Below, one piece after another: positions 35,128 to 43,729 of a stretch of DNA of 64,000 nt (positions are counted from its first letter, which is position 1; each line of letters begins with the position of its first letter). The DNA lies in assembly GCA_938027595.1 (NCBI GenBank), contig CALJAK010000002.1:1-64000 (forward strand), given 5' to 3'. The notes under the pieces were generated by a model. That model saw only the letters and a list, made by a program, of their open reading frames with translations, was not told the DNA's origin and made no database searches. The position numbers and the translations under genes are program-made. This DNA comes from an uncultured Thermoproteales archaeon (GTDB lineage: Archaea > Thermoproteota > Thermoprotei > Thermoproteales > Thermoproteaceae).

Positions 35128-35835
35128 TTAACTTTTTCGGATAATCTCTACAAAAACTTCTTCCAACGTCGGAGCTTTATACACACGTTTCAACTCTTCC
35201 GGCTCGCCGCTCCCCACGATTTGGCCGTTGTTTATGAAATAAACGCGGTTACATACAGACTCCACCTCTAGCATATTGTGACTTGAGTACAAAACAGCTG
35301 CTTTCTTCTCTTTTGTATACATCTTAATCACCTTTCTTATCTCTACTGCATGAATTACGTCTATGCCGGCGGTGGGCTCGTCCAGCAGTAAGACTATTGC
35401 GCCTACTGTGAGGAGAGAGGCAAATATAAGCCTGCGCTTCATGCCCCTAGAATACGTCTTTATCTTGTCGTTTACTCTAGCGCCGAGGTTAGAGATCTCT
35501 ACGGCTTCCTTTACGTTATCTACTCCATAGAGTCCGTGGATGAATTCTATAAATTCTCTTCCAGACAAATTGTCGTAGGGCAACACCTCTTCTGGAAGGT
35601 AGGCAACTCTCTTCTTCACGCGCGCGAAATCTCGCGATTCTACAGAAACTCCCAACACTTCTGCCCTGCCGCCATCTGCTTTCAACAACCCAGCAATAAT
35701 CCTCAAAGTAGTAGTCTTGCCGGCTCCGTTGGGACCAATTAACCCCACTATTTCGCCGGAGTATACCTCAATGGAGACTCCCCTCAACGCCTCGACCTTT
35801 TTAAAAATTTTCCTCAAATCGCTGGTCTTAATCAT
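35128..35835 (-). CDS. ABC-2 type exporter, ATP-binding subunit
   Basis: The 235-residue ATPase shows Walker A GPNGAGKTT near 36, the signature YSRGMKRRL near 128 (in place of LSGGQ), Walker B VLLLDEPTAGID near 150 and H-loop SSHN. It belongs to the NatA-like group that pairs with the large permease directly upstream, overlapping by four bases. The exported substrate is unknown; it may be Na+, lipid or a drug. Confidence 0.93.
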   Translation of the reverse strand: MIKTSDLRKIFKKVEALRGVSIEVYSGEIVGLIGPNGAGKTTTLRIIAGLLKADGGRAEVLGVSVESRDFARVKKRVAYLPEEVLPYDNLSGREFIEFIHGLYGVDNVKEAVEISNLGARVNDKIKTYSRGMKRRLIFASLLTVGAIVLLLDEPTAGIDVIHAVEIRKVIKMYTKEKKAAVLYSSHNMLEVESVCNRVYFINNGQIVGSGEPEELKRVYKAPTLEEVFVEIIRKS

Positions 35836-36950
35836 TTGAACTTGCCCAATAGATATTCGGGCGTGGCTATCTTAAACGTAATAAATAAAACTACTAACGC
35901 CATAATCCAATCTAAGGCTATGTAGAAATACGCCTTCTCAAATTGTCCCAATAACGCATATAACATAACGACGACTGGATGTGCAAATGGGTAATGTTCC
36001 ATCACATCCAGCGGTATGAAGAAAGACATTATCAACGGAAACATTAAGAACACCACAATCGACGGAGCAATACTTGTGGCAGTTTTCACGTCTTCAGCTC
36101 TCGACGCTATTAGGAAAGATATCGCTAGAGATATTATGGAAAGGGGAAACACAGAGGCTATCGATAATGTAATTGCCGATGGGACCTCCGGCGATGTTTC
36201 AAAAATCGAGTCGACAATCGTTGTATCCACCGGATGCATTATGCTGGACAATAGAAACAACATGCCAATACCTAACGCTACGAGTTGTATTAAAGCCAAT
36301 ATTGTCGAACTCACCAATTTAGCGACAACTATCGATTTGGCAGATGCAGGCGTGGAGAGAATTAACTCAAACATCTTCTTTTCTCTCTCTATGCCGACAG
36401 AAGCAGATACAATTGTAGACGTCATTGAGAGTATCAATAACGCTAAAATCCACACGGGGAAGAAAGCAGAGGTCACTAGATCTATGTCTAGTTTTGTTAA
36501 CGCCGCGCCGTTTAGGTAAATGTAATAATATTTCTCTACAATGAGCCGCGGCGGGATGCCTACTTCTTCCGCAGTTTCTCTCGCAGCTCTTTCCACCGCC
36601 GGTAGCCTATGGGAGAGCAACCCCCGATAACTCCACACTTCTACATTAGCCGGGAAGGAAAAATTCTGTGGAATAAAAACTACGGAATTGTACTGTTGTA
36701 ATAGATCCGTCGCGAAGTCTCTATACACTACACCTCCTTGTTTCTGGAGATTTTTCACAAAAACCATCCCGAGCTCTGTAGTTTCGTTTACCACAATTGC
36801 GAAAGACGTCGTAACCTCTACGACGACTTTGTTTAGCATAATTCCTAACGCGATCATCAATAGGACGCCCCCCAGTAGAGAAGCGATGAAATATTTAGAC
36901 GAAATTATCTCTCTCAAATCTTTAACTACTAGAGCCGAGATAACGCCCAT
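35832..36950 (-). CDS. ABC-2 type exporter, permease subunit (NatB-like)
   Basis: This 372-residue protein has one N-terminal helix, a large extracytoplasmic segment (about 45-160), and then five or six helices, the architecture of ABC-2/NatB permeases. SVGIEREKKMFELILSTPASAKSIVVAKL near 185-210 is the cytoplasmic coupling segment. The start overlaps the end of the acyl-CoA synthetase gene by 29 bases. It works with the ATPase gene immediately downstream. Confidence 0.88.
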   Translation of the reverse strand: MGVISALVVKDLREIISSKYFIASLLGGVLLMIALGIMLNKVVVEVTTSFAIVVNETTELGMVFVKNLQKQGGVVYRDFATDLLQQYNSVVFIPQNFSFPANVEVWSYRGLLSHRLPAVERAARETAEEVGIPPRLIVEKYYYIYLNGAALTKLDIDLVTSAFFPVWILALLILSMTSTIVSASVGIEREKKMFELILSTPASAKSIVVAKLVSSTILALIQLVALGIGMLFLLSSIMHPVDTTIVDSIFETSPEVPSAITLSIASVFPLSIISLAISFLIASRAEDVKTATSIAPSIVVFLMFPLIMSFFIPLDVMEHYPFAHPVVVMLYALLGQFEKAYFYIALDWIMALVVLFITFKIATPEYLLGKFK

Positions 36951-38814
36951 CTCTCTCCTCTACGGCTTTTTTTATTTCTTCCACGGCGTTTGGATTCTCC
37001 AACGCCGAGAGGTCGCCGGGGCTTCTGTTTGTCAATACGGCTTTTATCACTCTCCTCATTATTTTTGCATTTCTAGTCTTCGGCAGTTCTTTGACGAAGT
37101 ATACTTCCTCCACTCCGCCGAAGGCTTTCCCAAGAGCTTTCTCCACGTGGGTAATTAACTCTCTCTTTAACTCCGGCGTTGCTGTATGGCCATGTTTCAA
37201 CACTACAAACGCCACTGGCACCTCTCCCTTTATGGGGTCTGGCTTGCCCACTACTGCAGATTCAGCCACAGCTGGATGCGAGTTCAACACAGACTCCACT
37301 TCAGCTGGCCCCAGGCGTTTGCCAGCTACTTTAATAGTGTCGTCCATCCTCCCCACGATGTAGAAATAGCCTTCTTGATCTATTACTGCGGCATCGCCGT
37401 GTGCCCACACGCCGGGCCATTTAGACCAATATGTCTCTAGGTAACGTTGTGGATCTCGCCAAAAGCCGCGAGTCATGCCTGGCCATACGGAGAGGACTAC
37501 CAACTCGCCTTCGACATTGGGCGCAGCTGGCTTTCCATCTTCTGTATATACTGAAGCGTAAATGCCGGGGGAAGAACCATTGAAGGAAGTGGGTTTTATA
37601 GGCTTCACTACGTAACAACCAAGTATACCTCCCGATATTTCAGTGCCACCTGAATAGTTTATTATAGGGATTCTACCCCTGCCCAAGTCATGTAGCCAGA
37701 GCCAAGCCTCTAAATCTATAGGCTCGCCGGTGTTGCCAAAAGCCTCTAGCTCGTCTAACTGCGGCGGTTCTGAACTAATAGTTCTGAGATATCTGCTCAG
37801 GGTTGCGGCCATGCCTAGAGTTTTCACTCTGAAATTATTTACAAAAATCCACAATCTATCTCTTGGATAATCCGGCGCTCCCTCGAAAAACGCCATAGTT
37901 GCTCGCAAGAGATAGGAAGAGAAGACGAGCCAAGGTCCCATCATCCAACCCATGTCTGTAACCCAAGTGAAGAGATAATTTGGTTTGACGTCGAAATGGA
38001 AATAGACGTCTGCAGCTGCTTTTATTGGAAATCCGCCGTGTACGTGGACTGTGGCTTTAGGTTTGCCCGTAGTGCCGGAGGTGTATATAAGCATCATGGG
38101 GTCTTCTGCTTCTGTCTCCTCTAAGTAATCGCCGCTCGTTTTGAAAACTTGGCGGAGGTCTACATACGGCTTCTCGCTAGCGCGTCTATGCAACACTACT
38201 TGGACACCGGGTGGTAGAGCGGCTTCTAATTCTGTCAACATATCTACTTCTTTCCCGCGGCGGTGAGATATGTCTGACGCAAAGACGAATTTCGCCCCGC
38301 TGTCTTCTAACCTTATCTTAATAGCCTCTCTGCCGAAACCGCTGAAGAGAGGTACGAAAATCCCACCAGCTCTAATTATGCCCAACATCACCGGCACGAT
38401 TTCAGGCACCATGGGCATATAGACTGCGACGCGGTCACCTTTTTCAAGTCCGTTTTTCTTCAGCCAAGAAGCCACCGCTTTGGTTAAATAGAGTACACGA
38501 CTGTAGGTCCACCTCTGCGTCTCTCCCCCCTCCCCCTCCCAGACTATTAGCGGCGTGGAGCTATCGTCTAACTGGTCTGCTATATTCAACAACCCACCTA
38601 CAAACCAACGCGGCCATTGTACGCCATTGCTTAAGTCTAATACTTTAGAATATCGCCTAATCCACTTTAACTTAATGTGTTGTTCAAACCAACTCCAGAA
38701 TTCCTCTGGTTTTTGATATGTAAATTTTACGAAATCTTCTAGAGTAAAACCACGTTCGTTTATGAAAATCCCCACGTTAGACTCTTCTAAGTGATTAATT
38801 TCAGGTCTCCACAT
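36922..38814 (-). CDS. Acetyl-CoA synthetase-like AMP-forming acyl-CoA ligase
   Basis: This adenylate-forming ligase makes an acyl-CoA from an acid, ATP and CoA. The P-loop YTSGTTGKPKATVH is near 246, the TGEP and NYSGGTEI segments near 375 and 392, GDAA near 480, and the lysine motif TRNAKIMRR near 590. N-terminal FWSWFEQHI is typical of acetyl-CoA synthetase. The length is 630. It overlaps mqnC by 14 bases and the ABC permease by 29, so all are in one unit; the substrate may be acetate or another short acid. Confidence 0.93.
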   Translation of the reverse strand: MWRPEINHLEESNVGIFINERGFTLEDFVKFTYQKPEEFWSWFEQHIKLKWIRRYSKVLDLSNGVQWPRWFVGGLLNIADQLDDSSTPLIVWEGEGGETQRWTYSRVLYLTKAVASWLKKNGLEKGDRVAVYMPMVPEIVPVMLGIIRAGGIFVPLFSGFGREAIKIRLEDSGAKFVFASDISHRRGKEVDMLTELEAALPPGVQVVLHRRASEKPYVDLRQVFKTSGDYLEETEAEDPMMLIYTSGTTGKPKATVHVHGGFPIKAAADVYFHFDVKPNYLFTWVTDMGWMMGPWLVFSSYLLRATMAFFEGAPDYPRDRLWIFVNNFRVKTLGMAATLSRYLRTISSEPPQLDELEAFGNTGEPIDLEAWLWLHDLGRGRIPIINYSGGTEISGGILGCYVVKPIKPTSFNGSSPGIYASVYTEDGKPAAPNVEGELVVLSVWPGMTRGFWRDPQRYLETYWSKWPGVWAHGDAAVIDQEGYFYIVGRMDDTIKVAGKRLGPAEVESVLNSHPAVAESAVVGKPDPIKGEVPVAFVVLKHGHTATPELKRELITHVEKALGKAFGGVEEVYFVKELPKTRNAKIMRRVIKAVLTNRSPGDLSALENPNAVEEIKKAVEERDGRYLGSSS

Positions 38815-39847
38815 GGCCGCTTGGGGATTTAATAACTCTATAGTAATTGTCGCGTTCTGCCGGTTTGAAACCTGCCGCTTTTATTATTCTCACCACATCT
38901 TCTCTCCTATCAATCGGCGCTTCGACTCTCTTCCACTCTAACACTTTCTCTCCGTAGAGAGTACCCCCGAAGTCATCTGCGCCGAAGTACATGGCTAACT
39001 GCGCAGTTTCGGGACCTGCGGTGAGCCAACCGGTTTGTATGTGTGGAATCAAGTTGTTGAACACAATACGTGCCGTGGCTATAATTCTGAGCAACGTGGC
39101 GGAGGTTTTGGGGTGGGGAATTTTCTTCCCCAATTCACTACCCCCCGGCTCGAAATTCCATGCTATGAACGCCAGAAATCCGCCGGTCTTCTGCTGGAGT
39201 TCTGCAACTCTGTACATGTGTACCGCTATGTCTTCCAGAGTCTCTACATGTCCATACATCATGGTGGCGGAAGTGGGAATGTCCAACTTGTGCGCCTCCT
39301 CCATTATCCTCAGCCAAGTCTCCGTGTCTATCTTCTTTGGAGCTATTGTTTTTCTCACGGAGTCTACCAAAATTTCCCCACCGCCACCTGGCATGGACTC
39401 CATGCCGGCGTTCTTGAGTCTTTCCAATATCTCTCTATAGCTCGACCTCTCTCTTCTAGAGAGATACTCCACCTCTAGAGGTGAGAGAGCGTGAATTGCG
39501 ATGTGTGGCGCTTTGCTCTTAATCCGTCTAAACAACTCTTCAAAATACTCGATACCCACTTCTGGATTGACGCCGCCCTGTATCAACACTTGCCTAATCC
39601 CATGCGCTGCGTCTACTTCAAGCACTTTCTCAACTGCCTCGTCGACTGTGTACAAATAGCCGCTATGTGGCGGTTTGTAGAAAGCGCAGAAGGAACAACC
39701 AACTACACACACGTTTGTGTAGTTGAGCACCATGTTGGAGATGTACGTAGTCACATCGCCATACAGTGATTTCCTAATTGCGTACGCATGCCTCCCGAGA
39801 ACCCACACTTCTTGTCTAAGAAGTTCCAAAATTTCGCTGGGTTTCAT
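38801..39847 (-). CDS. mqnC: Dehypoxanthine futalosine cyclase (MqnC)
   Basis: This radical SAM enzyme closes the spiro ring of dehypoxanthinyl futalosine in the futalosine route to menaquinone. The cluster motif is CVVGCSFCAFY (CxxxCxxC), with GGVNPEVGIEYFEELF, SMPGGGGEILVDSVRKTIAPKK, ATMMYGHVET and GFLAFIAWNFEPGGSELG (all MqnC-like). I start at the ATG 39847, giving 348 residues, since the AT box at 39866-39875 is 23 bases upstream. Confidence 0.87.
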   Translation of the reverse strand: MKPSEILELLRQEVWVLGRHAYAIRKSLYGDVTTYISNMVLNYTNVCVVGCSFCAFYKPPHSGYLYTVDEAVEKVLEVDAAHGIRQVLIQGGVNPEVGIEYFEELFRRIKSKAPHIAIHALSPLEVEYLSRRERSSYREILERLKNAGMESMPGGGGEILVDSVRKTIAPKKIDTETWLRIMEEAHKLDIPTSATMMYGHVETLEDIAVHMYRVAELQQKTGGFLAFIAWNFEPGGSELGKKIPHPKTSATLLRIIATARIVFNNLIPHIQTGWLTAGPETAQLAMYFGADDFGGTLYGEKVLEWKRVEAPIDRREDVVRIIKAAGFKPAERDNYYRVIKSPSGHVET

Positions 39848-39865
39848 CAATTTATATTTCTTGAT

Positions 39866-39875
39866 AATTTTTAAG
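39866..39875. promoter_or_regulatory. Shared TATA-like box between mqnC and mqnE
   Basis: The sequence AATTTTTAAG is centred about 23.5 bases from both the mqnC ATG (39847) and the mqnE GTG (39894). It is the reverse complement of the box between the YchF-like and CBS genes. No second element is needed to explain either start. Confidence 0.6.
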
Positions 39876-39893
39876 GTAAATACACTTTTCTCT

Positions 39894-40970
39894 GTGCTAA
39901 AGCCCGAAGACGCAATTGAAATGGCGATTGACGGGCTTGACAGAAACGACGCCGAATTCTTAATGAGAGAAGCAGATGTCTTCACTCTAGCCGAGGCAGC
40001 TCACAGAATTTCCAGAAAGTACTTCGGAGATGTAGTGACGTTTGTAAACAACGTTGTGGTTAACTATACCAACATCTGTGTGGCAAAATGTCCCATATGC
40101 GCTTTCTATCGGCTCCCCAGACAAACCGGCGGTTATGTGAAGACCGCCAGAGAAGTGGCTCTAATGGTCAGACAGTTCGTGGAGAAGTATGGAGTTACTG
40201 AACTACACATAAACGGTGGATTTAACCCATTCCTCACCCCGGAGTATTTCGACGAACTTTTCAAAACAGTAAAGCGTGAGACTCCCGTGACAATTAAGGG
40301 TCCCACTATCGCCGAGGTGGATTACTATGCATCTCTCTGGAAAGTGAGCGTCGGCGAGGTTCTCTCCCGCTGGCGAGACGCGGGGTTAGACGCCATCTCC
40401 GGCGGCGGCGCTGAGATATTCGCAGAAGAAGTGAGGAGAGTCATTTCGCCACATAAAATCTCCGGAAGCCGCTGGATAGAAATTGCAGAAATTGCACACA
40501 ATTTGGGCATACCCAGCAACGCCACTATGCTCTATGGACATGTGGAAAACCCCAGCCACGTCGTGGATCACATACTCCGCGTGAGAGAACTACAAGAGAA
40601 GACAAGCGGCTTCCTCCTCTTCATACCAGTGAAGTATAACCCAGAAAATACCGAACTTTACAAGAAAGGCGTTGTGAAGGGAGTGGCTTCCGCCGTGTAC
40701 GACGTGAAGATAGTGGCTATGGCTAGATTAATACTGCTAGACAAACTCAAAGTGGCCGCCTACTGGCTCTCTGTGGGTAAGAAACTGGCTTCTATTCTAC
40801 TACAAGCCGGCGCCAACGACCTCGTGGGCACTATGTATAACGAAGCCGTGTTGACTTCGGCGGGGGCTGTACACAAGACTACAATTGAGGAACTGACGGC
40901 GTTGGCGATTGAGGCTGGCAAAGTGCCGGCGTTGAGAGACACGTTCCACAGACTTATTAGTGGCTCGTGA
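39894..40970 (+). CDS. mqnE: Aminofutalosine synthase (MqnE)
   Basis: This radical SAM enzyme joins SAM and the enolpyruvyl benzoate to aminodeoxyfutalosine. The motif is CVAKCPICAFY (CxxxCxxC), with HINGGFNPFLTPEYFDELF, ISGGGAEIFAEEVRRVISPHK, NATMLYGHVENPSHVVDH and FIPVKYNPENTELY typical of MqnE. The GTG start (LKPEDAIEMAI) is about 24 bases after the shared TATA box, giving 358 residues. It is coupled to mqnA by a GTGA overlap. Confidence 0.87.
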   Translation: MLKPEDAIEMAIDGLDRNDAEFLMREADVFTLAEAAHRISRKYFGDVVTFVNNVVVNYTNICVAKCPICAFYRLPRQTGGYVKTAREVALMVRQFVEKYGVTELHINGGFNPFLTPEYFDELFKTVKRETPVTIKGPTIAEVDYYASLWKVSVGEVLSRWRDAGLDAISGGGAEIFAEEVRRVISPHKISGSRWIEIAEIAHNLGIPSNATMLYGHVENPSHVVDHILRVRELQEKTSGFLLFIPVKYNPENTELYKKGVVKGVASAVYDVKIVAMARLILLDKLKVAAYWLSVGKKLASILLQAGANDLVGTMYNEAVLTSAGAVHKTTIEELTALAIEAGKVPALRDTFHRLISGS

Positions 40971-41680
40971 AAGTAGTTAGGCTTAAGTATTCACACAGCG
41001 AGCCTCTGTTCTACAAGTCTAGCTTAAAGACTGTAGAGGCGTCTAACCTAGAGTCGGCGAGGTTAATACTCTCTGGCGACGTCTGCTGCGGCTTTACGCC
41101 GGTGACTCTCGCGGCGGAGTACGGACTGCCAGTGGTGGCTAGAGTGGCGATATATAGCGATGGCCCCATCATCTCCTCTAGACTTTTCAAGGGACGCGGC
41201 GTGGGTTACGCAGCTGTGGAGGACACTACTGTGAGTGCGAGAGCTCTGAAAGTCACCCTGGGGGTGGAACTAGCTACTGTAAAATCGCTAGAGGGCGCCT
41301 TCGAGAAGTTCGCCGGGGTGTTGGTCATAGGCGACTTGGCCCTCAAGCTAGTGGATAGAGGAACGCCATATGTTGCAGACGTGGGAGAAGTGTGGCGAGA
41401 CAAATTCGGCACGCCGCTGGTGTACGCAGTGTTTGCAACGTCTCCACGTGCAGACAGAAGAGAAGTTATCCAAGCCGTAGAGGCTATAGAAAATTCAGTT
41501 AGCTACTTCTACGAGAATCCAACGCCGTTAGTGGAGAGTGTGGCTACTAAACTTTCGATTTCTAGAAATCTAACAGAGCAATACTTCAGAGTGGTGAAGT
41601 ACTTCTGTACACAACGCGTAATTAGGGGGTTAGAGCTCCAGACTAAGATAATGAATTTAAAAGATATCTCTCTGTTGTAG
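40967..41680 (+). CDS. mqnA: Chorismate dehydratase (MqnA)
   Basis: This enzyme makes 3-enolpyruvyl benzoate from chorismate, the first step of the futalosine pathway. The 237 residues have the periplasmic-binding-protein-like fold of MqnA/MqnD; GVLVIGDLALKLVDRGTPYVADVGEVWRDKFGTP (in outline, near 118-150) is the hallmark, plus VGYAAVEDTTVSARAL in place of the usual SxTS region. It is short compared with bacterial MqnA (about 280). The overlap with mqnE supports the role. Confidence 0.82.
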   Translation: MKVVRLKYSHSEPLFYKSSLKTVEASNLESARLILSGDVCCGFTPVTLAAEYGLPVVARVAIYSDGPIISSRLFKGRGVGYAAVEDTTVSARALKVTLGVELATVKSLEGAFEKFAGVLVIGDLALKLVDRGTPYVADVGEVWRDKFGTPLVYAVFATSPRADRREVIQAVEAIENSVSYFYENPTPLVESVATKLSISRNLTEQYFRVVKYFCTQRVIRGLELQTKIMNLKDISLL

Positions 41681-41682
41681 TC

Positions 41683-42021
41683 ATGAATCTCTCGGAGCTT
41701 ATGAAGATGCAGATGGATTTCTCGAGAGAGAAATTTCCCCAATTTTGGAAAATTGAAGATGAGAAAGACTTGGCATTGAGATTAGAGTATCTAACGAATG
41801 CTCTAGCTGGAGAAGTAGGCGAAGCGGCAAACATAGTAAAGAAAGTAGTTAGGAGCGTTGTGTACAACCGCGGAGATTTGAGACTTAGAGATGTGAGAGA
41901 AGAGTTGGAGGAGGAGTTGACTGACGTCTTTATCTACACGTTGACAATCGCTGGACTCTTAGGTTTAGACTTGGAGAAGGCATTCTACAGAAAACTAGAG
42001 GTCAACAAGAAGAGATTCTAA
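41683..42021 (+). CDS. MazG-like nucleotide pyrophosphohydrolase
   Basis: The 112-residue protein has the MazG metal motif GEVGEAANIVKK near 43-54 and EELEEELTDVFIYTL near 75-90 (ExxE plus ExxD). It hydrolyses NTPs to NMP and PPi, probably removing aberrant nucleotides. It follows mqnA by two bases and is in its operon. Confidence 0.85.
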   Translation: MNLSELMKMQMDFSREKFPQFWKIEDEKDLALRLEYLTNALAGEVGEAANIVKKVVRSVVYNRGDLRLRDVREELEEELTDVFIYTLTIAGLLGLDLEKAFYRKLEVNKKRF

Positions 42022-42035
42022 CCGGAGCCTCTCCC

Positions 42036-42069
42036 ATCGGCGGCCGTGCGGCCCTCTAGAGAGGCCGAT
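42036..42069. terminator. Hairpin between convergent genes
   Basis: ATCGGC (42036-42041) pairs with GCCGAT (42064-42069). Inside are two smaller hairpins, GGCCG/CGGCC and CTCTAGAG. The stem lies between the MazG stop and the opposite gene's stop. It may terminate transcription from either side or act as an RNA stability element. Confidence 0.4.
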
Positions 42070-42086
42070 CCTAGAGAGATAGATTT

Positions 42087-42395
42087 CTAAGTTTTAAAAC
42101 TTTCCGCTTTTGCAATTTTTTCTTCTATATATACGTCTCTATCTATCCGCCTATCTATCTTTATGGTATACGAAATTCTCTGTACACCCACAGCCTTCAA
42201 TGTTTCTTCAACCGCCTCCAACAGTTGACATAGTTGTTGATAACTGTCTATTTCTATGTCTGTAAATCCAGCTCCAGTCTTATATCTCACACCGCTTTTG
42301 TGCAGAATTTCCGTCACTCTTTTCACATATTGTGACATGCTTGTTGAACATGTGCCAAGTGGAATTACAGAGATACTCACAACCATCTTAGCCAT
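42087..42395 (-). CDS. MTH1187/YkoF-type thiamine-binding domain protein (DUF77)
   Basis: The real gene is the last 102 residues of a longer frame: MAKMVVSISVIPLGT, then SMSQYVKRVTEIL, GVRYKTGAGFTDIEID and VGVQRISYTIKID, the ferredoxin-like pattern of the MTH1187 family. Members bind thiamine or related small molecules. The ATG 42395 is about 22 bases after 'ttataaataa', fixing the start. Confidence 0.82.
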   Translation of the reverse strand: MAKMVVSISVIPLGTCSTSMSQYVKRVTEILHKSGVRYKTGAGFTDIEIDSYQQLCQLLEAVEETLKAVGVQRISYTIKIDRRIDRDVYIEEKIAKAESFKT

Positions 42396-42426
42396 AACGC
42401 TTATGTCTCTGTTATTTATAATTTTC

Positions 42427-43221
42427 ATGAAGAGAGTGCCAACTGGCGTGGGGTTGTTGGACGAAGCGTTGGAGGGTGGTGTGCCCCAAGGCTCTTGGGT
42501 GGTGGCCTCTGGTGAGCCTGGGGTGGGTAAGTCTATCTTATGTATACACTTTGCATATGCGGGTTTACAAACCGGCGACCCGGTGGTGTATGTGACTACG
42601 GAACAAGAGTTTAGAGATGTGTTAGAACAAGCGAAACAACTCGGTATGGATTTCACAAAACACACAATTTACAACATAGCTTGGAAGAGAGAACCTGAGG
42701 AGTTGCCGGAGGTGGTGGTGATAGACATCTTTGGTCTTCTCAAAGTGGCTAGACAATTGACTGAAAAGGCCAAGTTAGAAAAAATGCGGAAATACGCAGC
42801 GTTGTCTATAGACACTTTAGTGGAGGCAATAAACGAGGCATATAACATCCTGGGAGTGGCCGGCGAGAGAGGAACTCCAGAGAGACACATACGCCTAATA
42901 ATCGACTCTATGTCTGCCTTTTGGGTTGACAAACCCGTGATGGCCCGTAAGTATTCGTACCAACTTAAGATTGCTACACATAGAGAAAACGTAACTGCGC
43001 TTCTCACCAGCCAGTACGCCCCAACTACTAGACAAGCCTACGGCTTTGGTTTAGAACACATTGCAGACGGCGTAATTCACATGTGGATGGACGACGTTGA
43101 GACTGCGAAAGAAATACGGAGGTGGCTAATCATAAAGAAGATGAGAATGACGGCGCATAGGTCTAGAGCTTTCAGAGTGAGAATAACGCCGGGTAGAGGT
43201 CTCGAGCTAGAGGCTATCTGA
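42427..43221 (+). CDS. KaiC/RadA-like RecA-superfamily ATPase
   Basis: The 264-residue single-domain ATPase starts at ATG 42427 with KRVPTGVGLLDEALEGGVPQG. The Walker A is GEPGVGKS near 32, and the Walker B region is RLIIDSMSAFW near 160. It has no N-terminal HhH domain of RadA, so it is a RadA/KaiC paralog. Such proteins in archaea are linked to DNA repair or signalling; which applies here is open. The 3' end overlaps the convergent gene by eight bases. Confidence 0.82.
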   Translation: MKRVPTGVGLLDEALEGGVPQGSWVVASGEPGVGKSILCIHFAYAGLQTGDPVVYVTTEQEFRDVLEQAKQLGMDFTKHTIYNIAWKREPEELPEVVVIDIFGLLKVARQLTEKAKLEKMRKYAALSIDTLVEAINEAYNILGVAGERGTPERHIRLIIDSMSAFWVDKPVMARKYSYQLKIATHRENVTALLTSQYAPTTRQAYGFGLEHIADGVIHMWMDDVETAKEIRRWLIIKKMRMTAHRSRAFRVRITPGRGLELEAI

Positions 43222-43729
43222 CAATGAACTTTATGTACTCTCTTCCCCCCACTTCCGTGCCGCGGGATACGTAAACTTTCAATATGTTAGGTTCCGGCGT
43301 CTCCACCACTCCGCCAAAGTGCCACTCTATTATCTCCACGTTTTGTGGAAAGAGCCACACGGCTTCGTAGTCATATTCTGCAATCTCCTCGCCGTAGTGA
43401 TTTTCGTATATGTTTTCGCCAGTTCTCAAAGGCGCTGGGAACGAACCCAAGTAAACTATGTATGGACGATCGGGGCTGCCCCGTATGCCTATATAGACGT
43501 CTCGCACAACTGGCCTCGTCTTCTGGCCGTTTATCTTTACAACTTCTTCATCCATAAATCTCTGCATGTTTTCCCAGAGGGTAGGTATCTCTCTCCCCAC
43601 TTCCCCACTCTTAATTAATTTGTAGTAATACCGCTCTCTGTCTAAATAGTCAAATATTATCACCATGTTCACCACCCCCGGAGTCACCACGTAGAACCCC
43701 TGTGCATACACCGGCGTCACCTCCGCCAT
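43214..43729 (-). CDS. Hypothetical protein behind dphB
   Basis: The 171-residue protein begins at M 43729, 13 bases inside the end of dphB. It is Tyr- and strand-rich (VVNMVIIFDYLDRERYYYKL, RDVYIGIRGSPDRPYIVYLG, NVEIIEWHFGG). No motif is recognised. It shares a transcript with dphB. Confidence 0.5.
   Translation of the reverse strand: MAEVTPVYAQGFYVVTPGVVNMVIIFDYLDRERYYYKLIKSGEVGREIPTLWENMQRFMDEEVVKINGQKTRPVVRDVYIGIRGSPDRPYIVYLGSFPAPLRTGENIYENHYGEEIAEYDYEAVWLFPQNVEIIEWHFGGVVETPEPNILKVYVSRGTEVGGREYIKFIVR

Noticed and set aside
39848-39985. Upstream extension of mqnC
   Set aside because: The extension is antisense to mqnE, low in coding character, and covers the shared promoter.
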